This document shows positions 1 to 6,631 of a stretch of 18,958 nt of DNA, one piece after another. Both the position numbers and the translations under genes were made by a program. The notes beneath the pieces were generated by a model. The model did no database searches. It had not been told where the DNA came from and saw only the letters and a program-made list of their open reading frames with translations. Position 1 is the stretch's first letter; every line of letters starts with the position of its first letter. This stretch comes from JAXLYX01 sp046351215. Lineage in GTDB: Bacteria; Myxococcota_A; Polyangia; Polyangiales; Houyiibacteriaceae. The stretch lies in the NCBI GenBank assembly GCA_046351215.1, contig JAXLYX010000045.1:1-18958 (forward strand), given 5' to 3'.

Positions 1-138
1 CGAGATCGCGTTGCCGCCGTGGGTGTCGGCCATGACCTTGGTGATCGCGGCAGTGAGAGTCGTCTTGCCGTGATCGATGTGGCCGATCGTTCCCACGTTC
101 ACGTGGGGCTTCGTCCGTACGAACTTCTCCTTGGCCAT
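1..138 (-). CDS. tuf: Elongation factor Tu, N-terminal fragment (runs off left edge)
   Basis: Only the first 46 codons are in the window. The protein begins MAKEKFVRTKPHVNVGTIGH and continues into the G1 P-loop GHIDHGKTT (about residues 19-27), followed by LTAAITKVMA, which is the standard EF-Tu N-terminus. EF-Tu delivers aminoacyl-tRNA to the ribosomal A site using GTP. The ATG at 138 follows a good Shine-Dalgarno (GGGAGAA) that begins right at the fusA stop codon. Only 12 bp separate the two genes, so tuf is the distal gene of the str operon. Truncation is due to the window edge, not to gene damage. The fragment is too short to tell tufA from tufB, but the fusA linkage is the tufA position. 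Confidence 0.97.
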   Translation of the reverse strand, partial: MAKEKFVRTKPHVNVGTIGHIDHGKTTLTAAITKVMADTHGGNAIS

Positions 139-150
139 GTTCGTTCTCCC

Positions 151-2265
151 TCAGCCGCCCTTGTACTTGGCGATGATCTCGTCGGCGATGGCATTGGGCA
201 CCGCCTGGTACTCGTGGAAATGCATGGTGTAGCTCGCGCGGCCCTGGGTCTTCGACCGGAGGTCCGTCGCGTAGCCGAACATCTTCGCGAGCGGAACCGT
301 CGCGTTGATGACCTGGGTCGTGCCCTGCATCTCCATGCCGGAGATGGAGCCGCGACGCGAGTTCAGGTCGCCGATGACGTCGCCCATGTAGTCCTCGGGG
401 CAACGGACCTCGACCTTCATCACGGGCTCGAGCAGGTGGATGCCGGCGCGCTTCGCGCCGTCCTGGAAGGCCATCGAGCCGGCGACCTCGAACGCGGGGC
501 CCGAGGAGTCGACCTGGTGGAAGGAGCCGTCGATGACGGTCGCCTTCACGTCGATGACCGGGAAGCCGGCGAGCACGCCGCGCGAGGTGGCGTCCCGGAT
601 GCCCTTCTCGATGGAGGGGATGAACTCCTTCGGGATGACGCCGCCGACGATCTTGTTCTCGAAGACGTAGCCGGTGCCGGGCGCTCCGGGCTCGAGCTCG
701 ATCCAGCAGTGGCCGTACATGCCGTGGCCGCCGGACTGCTTGATGTACTTGCCCTCGGCCTTGACCTTGTCGCGGATCGACTCGCGGTAGGCGACCTGAG
801 GCGCGCCCACGTTGCACTCGATCTTCATGTCGCGCTTGAGGATGTCCACCTTGATCTCGAGGTGGAGCTCGCCCATGCCGGCGATGATCGTCTGGCCGGT
901 CTCCTCGTCCGTGAAGGCACGGAACGAGGGGTCTTCGGCGGTGAGCTTGCCGAGCGCGGCGCCGAGCTTCTGCTGGTCGGCCTTCGTGCGCGGCTCGATG
1001 GCCATCGAGATGACCGGCTCCGGGAAGACCATGCGCTCGAGGACGATCGGGGCGTCCTCGGTGCAGAGCGTGTCACCGGTGGTGACCGTCTTCAGGCCGA
1101 CCGCGGCGCAGATGTTCCCGGCCTGGATCTCCTTGATGTCCTCGCGCTGGTTCGCGTGCATGAGGAGGAGGCGACCGATGCGCTCGCGCTTCCCCTTCGT
1201 GGAGTTCATCACCGCCGTGCCGCTCTCGAGCGTGCCCGAGTAGACGCGGATGAAGGTGAGCTGACCGACGAAGGGGTCGTTGATGATCTTGAACGCGAGG
1301 GCGGAGAACTTCTCGTCGTCCGCGGCGACGCGCGTGAGCTTCTTCTCGGGATCGTGCGGGTCCTCGCCCTGCACCGCCGGGATGTCGAGCGGCGAGGGGA
1401 GGTAGTTGACGATCGCGTCGAGGAGCTGCTGGACGCCCTTGTTCTTGAACGCCGAGCCCGTGAGGACCGGGACGAGCTTGAACGCCAGGGTGCCCTTGCG
1501 GAGCGCGCCGAGGAGCTCCTCGCGCGTGAAGCCGGTGTCGCCCTCGAGGAAGCGCTCCATGAGCGCGTCGTCGGTCTCCGCACAGGCTTCGACGAGCTTC
1601 TGGCGATGCTCTTCGGCGGCGGCCTTGTGCTCGGCCGGGATCTCGATCTCGTCCCACTGCGCGCCGAGGCTGTCGTCGCGGAACTTCAGGGCCTTCATCG
1701 TGATGAGGTCGATGATGCCCTGGTGCTCGGCTTCCTGGCCGAGGGGGAGCTGCACGGCGACGGCGTTCGCGCCGAGGCGATCGCGGATCGACTGGAGGCC
1801 GCGGAGGAAGTTCGCGCCCGCGCGGTCCATCTTGTTGATGAAGCAGATGCGGGGGACGCGGTACTTGTCGGCCTGACGCCAGACGGTCTCGGACTGCGGC
1901 TCGACGCCCGCGACGCCGTCGAAGACGGCGACGGCGCCGTCGAGGACGCGGAGGGAGCGCTCGACCTCGATCGTGAAGTCGACGTGGCCCGGGGTGTCGA
2001 TGATGTTGACGCGGTGCTTCTGGCCCGCGAAGGGACCGGCCGACGGCGTCCAGAACGAGGTCGTCGCCGCCGACGTGATCGTGATGCCGCGCTCCTGCTC
2101 CTGGACCATGTAGTCCATGGTCGCAGCGCCGTCGTGCACTTCGCCGATCTTGTAGGTGACGCCCGTGTAGTAGAGGATCCGCTCCGTGGTCGTCGTCTTC
2201 CCGGCGTCGATATGCGCCATGATCCCGATGTTTCGGGTCTTCTCGAGGGCGATTTCACGGGTCAT
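151..2265 (-). CDS. fusA: Elongation factor G
   Basis: 704 residues, the usual EF-G length. It is the translocation GTPase that moves tRNA and mRNA after peptide bond formation. The GTPase motifs are visible in order: G1 AHIDAGKT (17-24), G2 RGITI (59-63), G3 DTPGH (90-94) and G4 NKMD (144-147). The downstream domains are intact, including GGHGMYGHCWIELEP and the C-terminal QGRASYTMHFHEYQAVP. The open frame extends upstream to 2535. The ATG at 2265 is chosen because it gives the conserved start MTREIALEKTRNIGI and has a strong AAAGGAG ribosome site about 8 nt upstream. The gene lies between rpsG (321-nt gap) and tuf (12-nt gap). The long structured gap upstream suggests that its expression may be tuned separately from rpsL-rpsG. 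Confidence 0.98.
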   Translation of the reverse strand: MTREIALEKTRNIGIMAHIDAGKTTTTERILYYTGVTYKIGEVHDGAATMDYMVQEQERGITITSAATTSFWTPSAGPFAGQKHRVNIIDTPGHVDFTIEVERSLRVLDGAVAVFDGVAGVEPQSETVWRQADKYRVPRICFINKMDRAGANFLRGLQSIRDRLGANAVAVQLPLGQEAEHQGIIDLITMKALKFRDDSLGAQWDEIEIPAEHKAAAEEHRQKLVEACAETDDALMERFLEGDTGFTREELLGALRKGTLAFKLVPVLTGSAFKNKGVQQLLDAIVNYLPSPLDIPAVQGEDPHDPEKKLTRVAADDEKFSALAFKIINDPFVGQLTFIRVYSGTLESGTAVMNSTKGKRERIGRLLLMHANQREDIKEIQAGNICAAVGLKTVTTGDTLCTEDAPIVLERMVFPEPVISMAIEPRTKADQQKLGAALGKLTAEDPSFRAFTDEETGQTIIAGMGELHLEIKVDILKRDMKIECNVGAPQVAYRESIRDKVKAEGKYIKQSGGHGMYGHCWIELEPGAPGTGYVFENKIVGGVIPKEFIPSIEKGIRDATSRGVLAGFPVIDVKATVIDGSFHQVDSSGPAFEVAGSMAFQDGAKRAGIHLLEPVMKVEVRCPEDYMGDVIGDLNSRRGSISGMEMQGTTQVINATVPLAKMFGYATDLRSKTQGRASYTMHFHEYQAVPNAIADEIIAKYKGG

Positions 2266-2350
2266 TGCGAAGTCTCCTTTGGAAGTGGGTTGACGGTTGG
2301 AGGGACCAGGGGGGCCGAAGTGTGGATCGGAATCGCGAGGACGCAAGTAT

Positions 2351-2401
2351 CCCTCTCCGGCCTTTCCTCCCACCCTCGGGGAGGCTGCTTTCCGGAGAGG
2401 G
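2351..2401 (-). promoter_or_regulatory. Long two-tier hairpin in the fusA leader
   Basis: The outer arms 2351-2360 and 2392-2401 are perfect 10-bp complements (CCCTCTCCGG / CCGGAGAGGG). Inside, 2366-2371 pairs with 2379-2384 over 6 bp and closes a 7-nt loop. The two helices are separated by an asymmetric internal loop of 5 and 7 nt. There is no T-run after it on the transcribed strand, so a simple intrinsic terminator is unlikely. It lies about 85 nt upstream of the fusA start. A structured regulatory or stabilising element is an inference. Confidence 0.5.
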
Positions 2402-2513
2402 TCCGTGGGAGGGAGGCTCGGGTCACGTCTCTGCGTGACGACTCGACTTCCTCTCCCTGTGGGTCTCGATGAGACTCTGTTGCGCTCGCTCCTCTTGGGG
2501 GGGGTTCTTCGGC

Positions 2514-2564
2514 GACGAGCCCTTCGGCTCGTCATGTGCGACGGGCGAGCCTCGCGGCTCGCCC
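2514..2564 (-). repeat. Pair of related hairpins with CGAGCC-N4-GGCTCG core
   Basis: Two hairpins lie 9 bp apart and share a core. The first has arms 2514-2521 and 2526-2533 (8 bp, GACGAGCC/GGCTCGTC) and a 4-nt loop. The second has arms 2543-2551 and 2556-2564 (9 bp, GGGCGAGCC/GGCTCGCCC) and a 4-nt loop. On the transcribed minus strand the loops read GAAG and GCGA; the latter fits a stable GNRA tetraloop. They follow the rpsG stop codon by about 22 nt. They may protect the 3' end of the rpsL-rpsG message, attenuate read-through into fusA, or belong to a dispersed palindromic repeat family. Confidence 0.55.
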
Positions 2565-2573
2565 CTTTGGAAA

Positions 2574-2587
2574 AGCGCCTAGGCGCT
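2574..2587 (-). terminator. Terminator-like palindrome overlapping the rpsG stop
   Basis: AGCGCCTAGGCGCT is a perfect 14-nt palindrome whose last base is also part of the rpsG stop codon. On the minus strand it is followed by TTTT. The stem is short (5 bp if the loop is CTAG) and the T-run is only four bases, so it would be at most a weak, partial terminator between rpsG and fusA. Confidence 0.3.
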
Positions 2588-3057
2588 CACCAGCGGTAGT
2601 GGGCGAAGGCCTTGTTGGCCTCGGCCATCTTGTGCGTGTCCTCGCGCTTCTTGACCGCGTTGCCGCGGCCCTGCGAGGCCTCGATGAGCTCGGCGGCGAG
2701 CCGCTCGACCATCGACTTCTCACCGCGCTGACGCGCGTACTGGGCGATCCAGCGCATCGCGAGCGACACGCGGCGATCGTTCCGGACCTCGACGGGCACC
2801 TGGTAGGTCGCACCACCGACGCGGCGGCTCTTGACCTCGACCTTGGGCTTCACCGAGTCGAGGGCCTTGCGGAACACCTCGATGGGGGGCTGCTTGTAGC
2901 GCGCCTCGATCACGTCGAACGCGCCGTAGATGATGCCCTCTGCGGTCGACTTCTTGCCGCCCAGCATGAGGATCGAACCGAACTTCGCGACGAGCTTGTC
3001 CCCGAACTTCGGATCGGGGTTCACGTCACGCTTGGGAATTTCGCGGCGACGGCTCAT
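2587..3057 (-). CDS. rpsG: 30S ribosomal protein S7
   Basis: 156 residues, the standard bacterial length. S7 nucleates assembly of the 30S head by binding the 3' domain of 16S rRNA. Recognisable family segments are MSRRREIPKRDVNPDPKFGD at the start, LMLGGKKSTAEGIIYGAFD, the RRVGGATYQVPVEVR beta-hairpin region and the terminal KREDTHKMAEANKAFAHYRW. The ATG at 3057 is preceded by GTGAGG, which overlaps the rpsL stop codon. The two genes are 7 bp apart and are almost certainly translationally coupled. In E. coli S7 is a translational repressor of this operon; whether that holds here cannot be seen from sequence. Confidence 0.98.
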   Translation of the reverse strand: MSRRREIPKRDVNPDPKFGDKLVAKFGSILMLGGKKSTAEGIIYGAFDVIEARYKQPPIEVFRKALDSVKPKVEVKSRRVGGATYQVPVEVRNDRRVSLAMRWIAQYARQRGEKSMVERLAAELIEASQGRGNAVKKREDTHKMAEANKAFAHYRW

Positions 3058-3064
3058 GGATGCC

Positions 3065-3463
3065 TCACTTCTTCGGGCGCTTCACGCCGTACTTGGAGCG
3101 GCCCTGCGTGCGCGTGGCCTTGTTCGTGTTGGACGGACCCGCCGCGCCGGTGGCGTCGAGGGTGCCGCGGACGACGTGGTAGCGGACGCCCGGAAGATCC
3201 TTCACGCGGCCGCCACGGATGAGCACGACGCTGTGCTCCTGGAGGTTGTGGCCCTCGCCCGGGATGTAGGTCGTCGCCTCGATGCCGTTCGAGAGCCGCA
3301 CGCGCGCCACCTTGCGGAGCGCCGAGTTCGGCTTCTTCGGGGTCGTCGTGTACACGCGGACGCAGACGCCGCGCTTCTGGGGGCACTGCTGGAGCGCCGG
3401 GGAGTCGGTCTTCGCCTTGAGCTGCGTGCGACCCTTGCGGACCAGCTGGTTGATCGTCGGCAT
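3065..3463 (-). CDS. rpsL: 30S ribosomal protein S12
   Basis: 132 residues. S12 sits at the decoding centre and controls accuracy. It starts MPTINQLVRKGRTQ and contains TPKKPNSALRK, GEGHNLQEHSVVLIRGGRVKDLPGVRYH and RSKYGVKRPKK. The streptomycin-sensitivity lysines are wild type (K43 and K88), and D89, the usual RimO methylthiolation site, is present. It is eight residues longer than the 124-residue E. coli protein. The extra residues fall between VRGTLD and GRSKYG (about 104-121, rich in A, T, N, S). The start is fixed by family conservation, although no clear Shine-Dalgarno precedes it. It is the first gene of the str operon, 71 bp downstream of a strong promoter match. Confidence 0.98.
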   Translation of the reverse strand: MPTINQLVRKGRTQLKAKTDSPALQQCPQKRGVCVRVYTTTPKKPNSALRKVARVRLSNGIEATTYIPGEGHNLQEHSVVLIRGGRVKDLPGVRYHVVRGTLDATGAAGPSNTNKATRTQGRSKYGVKRPKK

Positions 3464-3533
3464 AGTGTTCGATTCGAGGAGACGAGCCCTGTTACTGGAT
3501 GGGTGTACGGACCCGGGGCTCGGGAGGGTGCGT

Positions 3534-3561
3534 AAGATACGGGGAAGGCCTTTGCTGTCAA
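3534..3561 (-). promoter_or_regulatory. Promoter of the str operon (TTGACA-N16-TATCTT)
   Basis: On the minus strand a perfect -35 box TTGACA (3561-3556) is followed after 16 bp by TATCTT (3539-3534, 4 of 6 matches to the -10 consensus). Transcription would start near 3527, leaving an mRNA leader of roughly 65 nt before rpsL. The position and orientation fit the housekeeping-sigma promoter expected for rpsL-rpsG-fusA-tuf. The region 3464-3697 otherwise holds no gene. Confidence 0.72.
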
Positions 3562-3654
3562 GGAAGATCCGGATCGAAATCGGCCTGGTTCTGGGCGGTT
3601 ACGGCGACGACGCCCGCCATCCGGGGCTCGGATCGCCATTGATTCCGATTGGAT

Positions 3655-3673
3655 CCGGGCGATCGACGCCCGG
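3655..3673 (-). terminator. Possible terminator hairpin after the TPR gene
   Basis: The arms CCGGGCG (3655-3661) and CGCCCGG (3667-3673) form a 7-bp GC stem with a 5-nt loop, 25 bp beyond the stop codon of the gene at 3698. There is no T-run, which is common in such GC-rich genomes, so this is a tentative call based on position and symmetry. Confidence 0.35.
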
Positions 3674-3697
3674 TCCGCCCCCGTTGGGCCGGAGCGC

Positions 3698-4615
3698 TCA
3701 GAAACGCACGTCGAGCCCGACGTGGGTCGGCCCGAGGCGCAGGGTGACGCCCTCCCCCTCGTCGGCCTCCGAGCGCCGGAGCTCGGGGGGAATCGCCCGG
3801 GAGCGGACCTCGACCCGGCTCGGCTGGAAGTGGAGCTCGGCCTCGAGGATGCCGAGACCGGCCACCACGAAGAAGGTCGCGCTCGAGGTCCAGCTCAGGA
3901 CGCGGGTCGCCTTCTCGGCCCGCTGGGCGGCGGCGAGGTCGGCCGCCGTGGGATTCTCGTTCTGGAGGCCCTCGTGGAGGAAATAGCTCGTCAGCATCGT
4001 CGCGAAGAGCGCCCCTTCGACGACGGCGAGCGTGATCCCGAGCCGGCGGCGGCCGTTCTGGAACTGACCCACGCCGAAGGGGATGGCGGCCACGAGGCGC
4101 GAGTGCGTGTGCACGACGGTCTCGGTGGCGGCGAGCTCCTCGAGCTGCCGCAGGCGATCTTCCTGCTCGTGCTCGGCCCGCTCGCGCGCCTCGCGCTCCG
4201 CGGCCTCGCGCCGCGCCCGCTCCTGCTCGGCGAGCGCCGCCTCCTCGGTCAGCCGCGTGCGGACGCGCTCGAACGCGGCGACGACGTCGCTCGGGAACCG
4301 GACGGGATCGATCTCGTAGCGCGGATCCTGCTGCAGGAGGCGCTCGAACTGCACGTCCGCCTCGGTGGGGCGGCCGAGGAAGAGGTAGCAGGCGGCGAGG
4401 TACTTCCGCGACTCGAGGATCAGCGCCGCCTGCACGGCGTCGGTGGCCGTGGATTCCACGACGGTCTCGAGGAGCCTCGTCGCCTCGGCGAAGCGCTGCG
4501 TCTCGTAGAGCGACTCCGCGCGCTCGAAGTCCGCGAGCGCGTCCGCGCGGGCGCTCGCCGGCGGCACGGCGGCGCATCCGACGACGATCGTCAGCGCGAG
4601 GAGGAGACGCTTCAT
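3698..4615 (-). CDS. TPR / coiled-coil envelope protein with two membrane segments
   Basis: 305 residues of unknown specific function. The N-terminus MKRLLLALTIVVGC is a signal peptide with a possible lipobox (VVGC, Cys14). Residues about 26-100 are helical and TPR-like (DFERAESLYETQRFAEATRLLE; ESRKYLAACYLFLGRPTEAD). A highly charged Glu/Arg coiled coil spans about 118-165. Then comes a P-FG-GQFQNG motif (about 179-189), as in small membrane proteins that carry GxGQxxNG before their helices. Predicted membrane helices are at about 192-213 and 238-258. The last 45 residues are polar. The gene starts 13 bp after the stop of the kinase gene, so the two are very likely co-transcribed. It may act with the kinase at the envelope, but this is inference from linkage. 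Confidence 0.85.
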   Translation of the reverse strand: MKRLLLALTIVVGCAAVPPASARADALADFERAESLYETQRFAEATRLLETVVESTATDAVQAALILESRKYLAACYLFLGRPTEADVQFERLLQQDPRYEIDPVRFPSDVVAAFERVRTRLTEEAALAEQERARREAAEREARERAEHEQEDRLRQLEELAATETVVHTHSRLVAAIPFGVGQFQNGRRRLGITLAVVEGALFATMLTSYFLHEGLQNENPTAADLAAAQRAEKATRVLSWTSSATFFVVAGLGILEAELHFQPSRVEVRSRAIPPELRRSEADEGEGVTLRLGPTHVGLDVRF

Positions 4616-4628
4616 GCGGGGGCGGTGC

Positions 4629-6485
4629 TCAGGGAGCCGGCGCCTCGGGGACGAGGGTCACGCTCTCCTCGACCACCTGCCCGGTCCGCAGCAGCACCCG
4701 CCCTGTATAGTCGCGGTAGCCCGGCGCTGTCACGGAGAACCGGGCCGTCGCCTCGGGGGCCCGCAGCGGGACGCGCACGAGCTCGCGAGAGCGGCCCGAG
4801 ACGGGCGCCTGCTCGGGAACCCTCACGACGACGTCGGCCGGGACGTTGGCCGCCACGTAGAAGCGAGCCGGACGGTACGCGAGGCTCCGGGCGACGACCT
4901 GCGGCCCGTCTCCGGCCTCGACCGTGAAGCTGCCCTCCCAGCTCTCGCAGCAATCCGTGCCCGGCACGATCCGCAGACGGTGGCGGCCGAGCGGAAGCTC
5001 CGCGCTGCGGAACGAGGGACCGAACGGGCGCAGCGGGCCTTCGTCGACGGCGATCTGGACGTTCTGCGGGCTCGGCTGGAAGACGACGAGCCGGGGTCCC
5101 GTGGCCGTGGGGGGCCTCCGACCCGCGGCCGGGCTCGCGTCCCCGCGCGCGGCGTCCCGGACCGGGCCGGAATCGGCCTCCCCCGACGCGACGCCCGCGT
5201 CCGCGGAGGCATCGGAGCGCACGAGGCCGCCGCCGTCTTCGAGCGCCGTGGCGGACGGCCGACCGCCCGCATCGGGGAGCCGCGCCCGGGGGTCCGAGGC
5301 GCTCGCCGCGCCCGCCCCGCCGTCCGGGCGGCGCGCTCGCGCCGAGCCCGGGCTCGGTGGATCGACGAAGACGATGGCGAGCACCGCGAGGCCGAGGAGC
5401 ACGAGGAGGCCTCCGGCGCCGACGAGGATGCGCCGCTTCAGGTCCTTGCTGCGCCCGAGCCGCTCGAGGCGCCGGAGGGCCTCGAGATTCCCTTCGTCGA
5501 GCGCGAGGACGCGGCCGAGGTGCGCCTGCGCCGCGGCGACGTCCTGGGCGGCGACCGCGGCGTCACTCCGCGCGAGCTCGTAGGCGATCGCGGCCTGCTT
5601 CACGCGCGCGGTCGTCGCCTCGGGATCGCCGAGGAAATCGCGGAGCAGCGCGTCGGGATCCCCGAGCCCGACGTCGGCGAGGTAGGCGCGCAGCTCCGCT
5701 TCGACGGCGGCCGCGCTCGCGAAGCGCTTCTCGCGATCGTGCGCCAGGCAGCGGAGGAGGATCGCCCGCATCCGCTCCCCGATCGCCGGCCTCACGCGCA
5801 GGGGATCGGGGAACTCGCCCTGCATCACCCGATGGAGGAGCTGGTGCGGATTGCGACCGACGAACGGGGCGCGGCCCGAGGCCACGTAGTAGAGCACGGT
5901 GCCGAGCCCGAAGACGTCGGAGCGCTCGTCGCACTCCGCCCCCTCGATCTGCTCCGGCGCCATGTGCCCGGGCGAGCCGAGGATCTGGCCGGTCGCCGTG
6001 AACCCCTGGACGTCGAGCATCTGCGCGATGCCGAAATCCGTCAGCTTCACGCAGCGCTTCTCGTGCAGGAGCACGTTCTCCGGCTTCACGTCGCGATGGA
6101 CGATGCCCTTGGCGTGCGCCGCCGAGAGCGCGGAGGCGAGCTGGACCCCGATGGCGGCCGCGATCTCGGCCGGGATCTCGGGGCCGTCGGCGACGAAGTC
6201 CTTCAGGGTGGGCCCCGTCAGCAGCTCGGCGACGAGGTAGCACTCCTCCGCGTCCTCGCCCGAGTAGTCGTGGATCTCGAGGATGTGCGGGTGCTTGAGC
6301 TTCGCGACGCTCCTGGCCTCGCGGGCGAAGCGCACCCGGGCCTCGGCCGCCGACCGCAGGTGCGGGTGGAGGATCTTCACCGCGACCGGGCGATCGAGCA
6401 CGGTGTCCCGCGCCCGGTAGACGGTGGCCATGCCGCCGTGGCCGATCTCCGCCTCGATCTCGTACTTCGACAGCCGCCGCAGCAT
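4629..6485 (-). CDS. Transmembrane Ser/Thr protein kinase with PEGA-like periplasmic tail
   Basis: 618 residues. Residues 8-265 are a Hanks-type (PknB-like) kinase. Visible motifs are glycine loop GHGGMATVY (15-23), VAVK with ATP-binding Lys37, catalytic HRDVKPEN (130-137, Asp132), DFG (150-152) and activation-segment APE (176-178). All key residues are present, so it should be active. Residues about 290-345 are helical and TPR-like. A single transmembrane helix lies at about 353-374. It is followed by an Ala/Pro/Asp/Gly-rich linker (about 375-465) and a beta-rich domain (about 465-618) with PEGA-like features, such as LGRHRLRIVPG, and a Cys-Cys pair in GTDCCES. Expected topology is kinase in the cytoplasm and tail in the periplasm. 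The RBS is weak (ACGGGG). It is divergent from ppk2 and followed by a TPR envelope-protein gene 13 bp downstream. The substrate is unknown. Confidence 0.93.
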   Translation of the reverse strand: MLRRLSKYEIEAEIGHGGMATVYRARDTVLDRPVAVKILHPHLRSAAEARVRFAREARSVAKLKHPHILEIHDYSGEDAEECYLVAELLTGPTLKDFVADGPEIPAEIAAAIGVQLASALSAAHAKGIVHRDVKPENVLLHEKRCVKLTDFGIAQMLDVQGFTATGQILGSPGHMAPEQIEGAECDERSDVFGLGTVLYYVASGRAPFVGRNPHQLLHRVMQGEFPDPLRVRPAIGERMRAILLRCLAHDREKRFASAAAVEAELRAYLADVGLGDPDALLRDFLGDPEATTARVKQAAIAYELARSDAAVAAQDVAAAQAHLGRVLALDEGNLEALRRLERLGRSKDLKRRILVGAGGLLVLLGLAVLAIVFVDPPSPGSARARRPDGGAGAASASDPRARLPDAGGRPSATALEDGGGLVRSDASADAGVASGEADSGPVRDAARGDASPAAGRRPPTATGPRLVVFQPSPQNVQIAVDEGPLRPFGPSFRSAELPLGRHRLRIVPGTDCCESWEGSFTVEAGDGPQVVARSLAYRPARFYVAANVPADVVVRVPEQAPVSGRSRELVRVPLRAPEATARFSVTAPGYRDYTGRVLLRTGQVVEESVTLVPEAPAP

Positions 6486-6524
6486 CCCCGTCCGCCCGCA
6501 CTAGAGCGCGAATCGTCGCGGAAA

Positions 6525-6551
6525 GGAAGGGCCGGGTGCGTGGGCCCTTCC
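6525..6551. repeat. Perfect 9-bp inverted repeat between the kinase gene and ppk2
   Basis: The arms GGAAGGGCC (6525-6533) and GGCCCTTCC (6543-6551) flank a 9-bp spacer in the 146-bp divergent intergenic region. The dyad centre is 53 bp from the kinase start and 94 bp from the ppk2 start. It could be an operator for a dimeric regulator of both genes or a leader hairpin. No convincing sigma-70 promoter was found on either side. Confidence 0.45.
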
Positions 6552-6631
6552 GGGGCCTCGCCGCGGTGCCTATTCACCTTTCGTGGACCGGGCGCACGTG
6601 AGGGGTGCTCCGTCCCGAGAAGGAGTCCCGC

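Larger units (their letters stand above)
2266..2586 (-). promoter_or_regulatory. rpsG-fusA intergenic region rich in stem-loops
   Basis: There is no supportable gene in these 321 bases. The transcribed (minus) strand can form several perfect or near-perfect hairpins: 2351-2401, 2422-2439 (6-bp arms, 6-nt loop), 2514-2533, 2543-2564 and a 14-nt palindrome at 2574-2587. The fusA Shine-Dalgarno lies at the fusA-proximal end. No convincing second promoter was found. The function is inferred only: mRNA processing, attenuation between the ribosomal protein genes and the elongation factors, or a ribosomal-protein autoregulatory site. In E. coli the known S7 site lies between rpsL and rpsG, which here are only 7 bp apart. 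Confidence 0.5.

Noticed and set aside
2341..2370. Possible separate fusA promoter (GATACT-like -10)
   Set aside because: No -35 element at proper spacing was found, and the sequence is part of a hairpin region; read-through from rpsL is sufficient.
19..2472. Very long plus-strand open frame opposite fusA
   Set aside because: Its translation is Asp/Glu/Arg/Leu-rich with no domain, and it is the mirror of fusA's GC-biased third positions. fusA itself is unmistakable.
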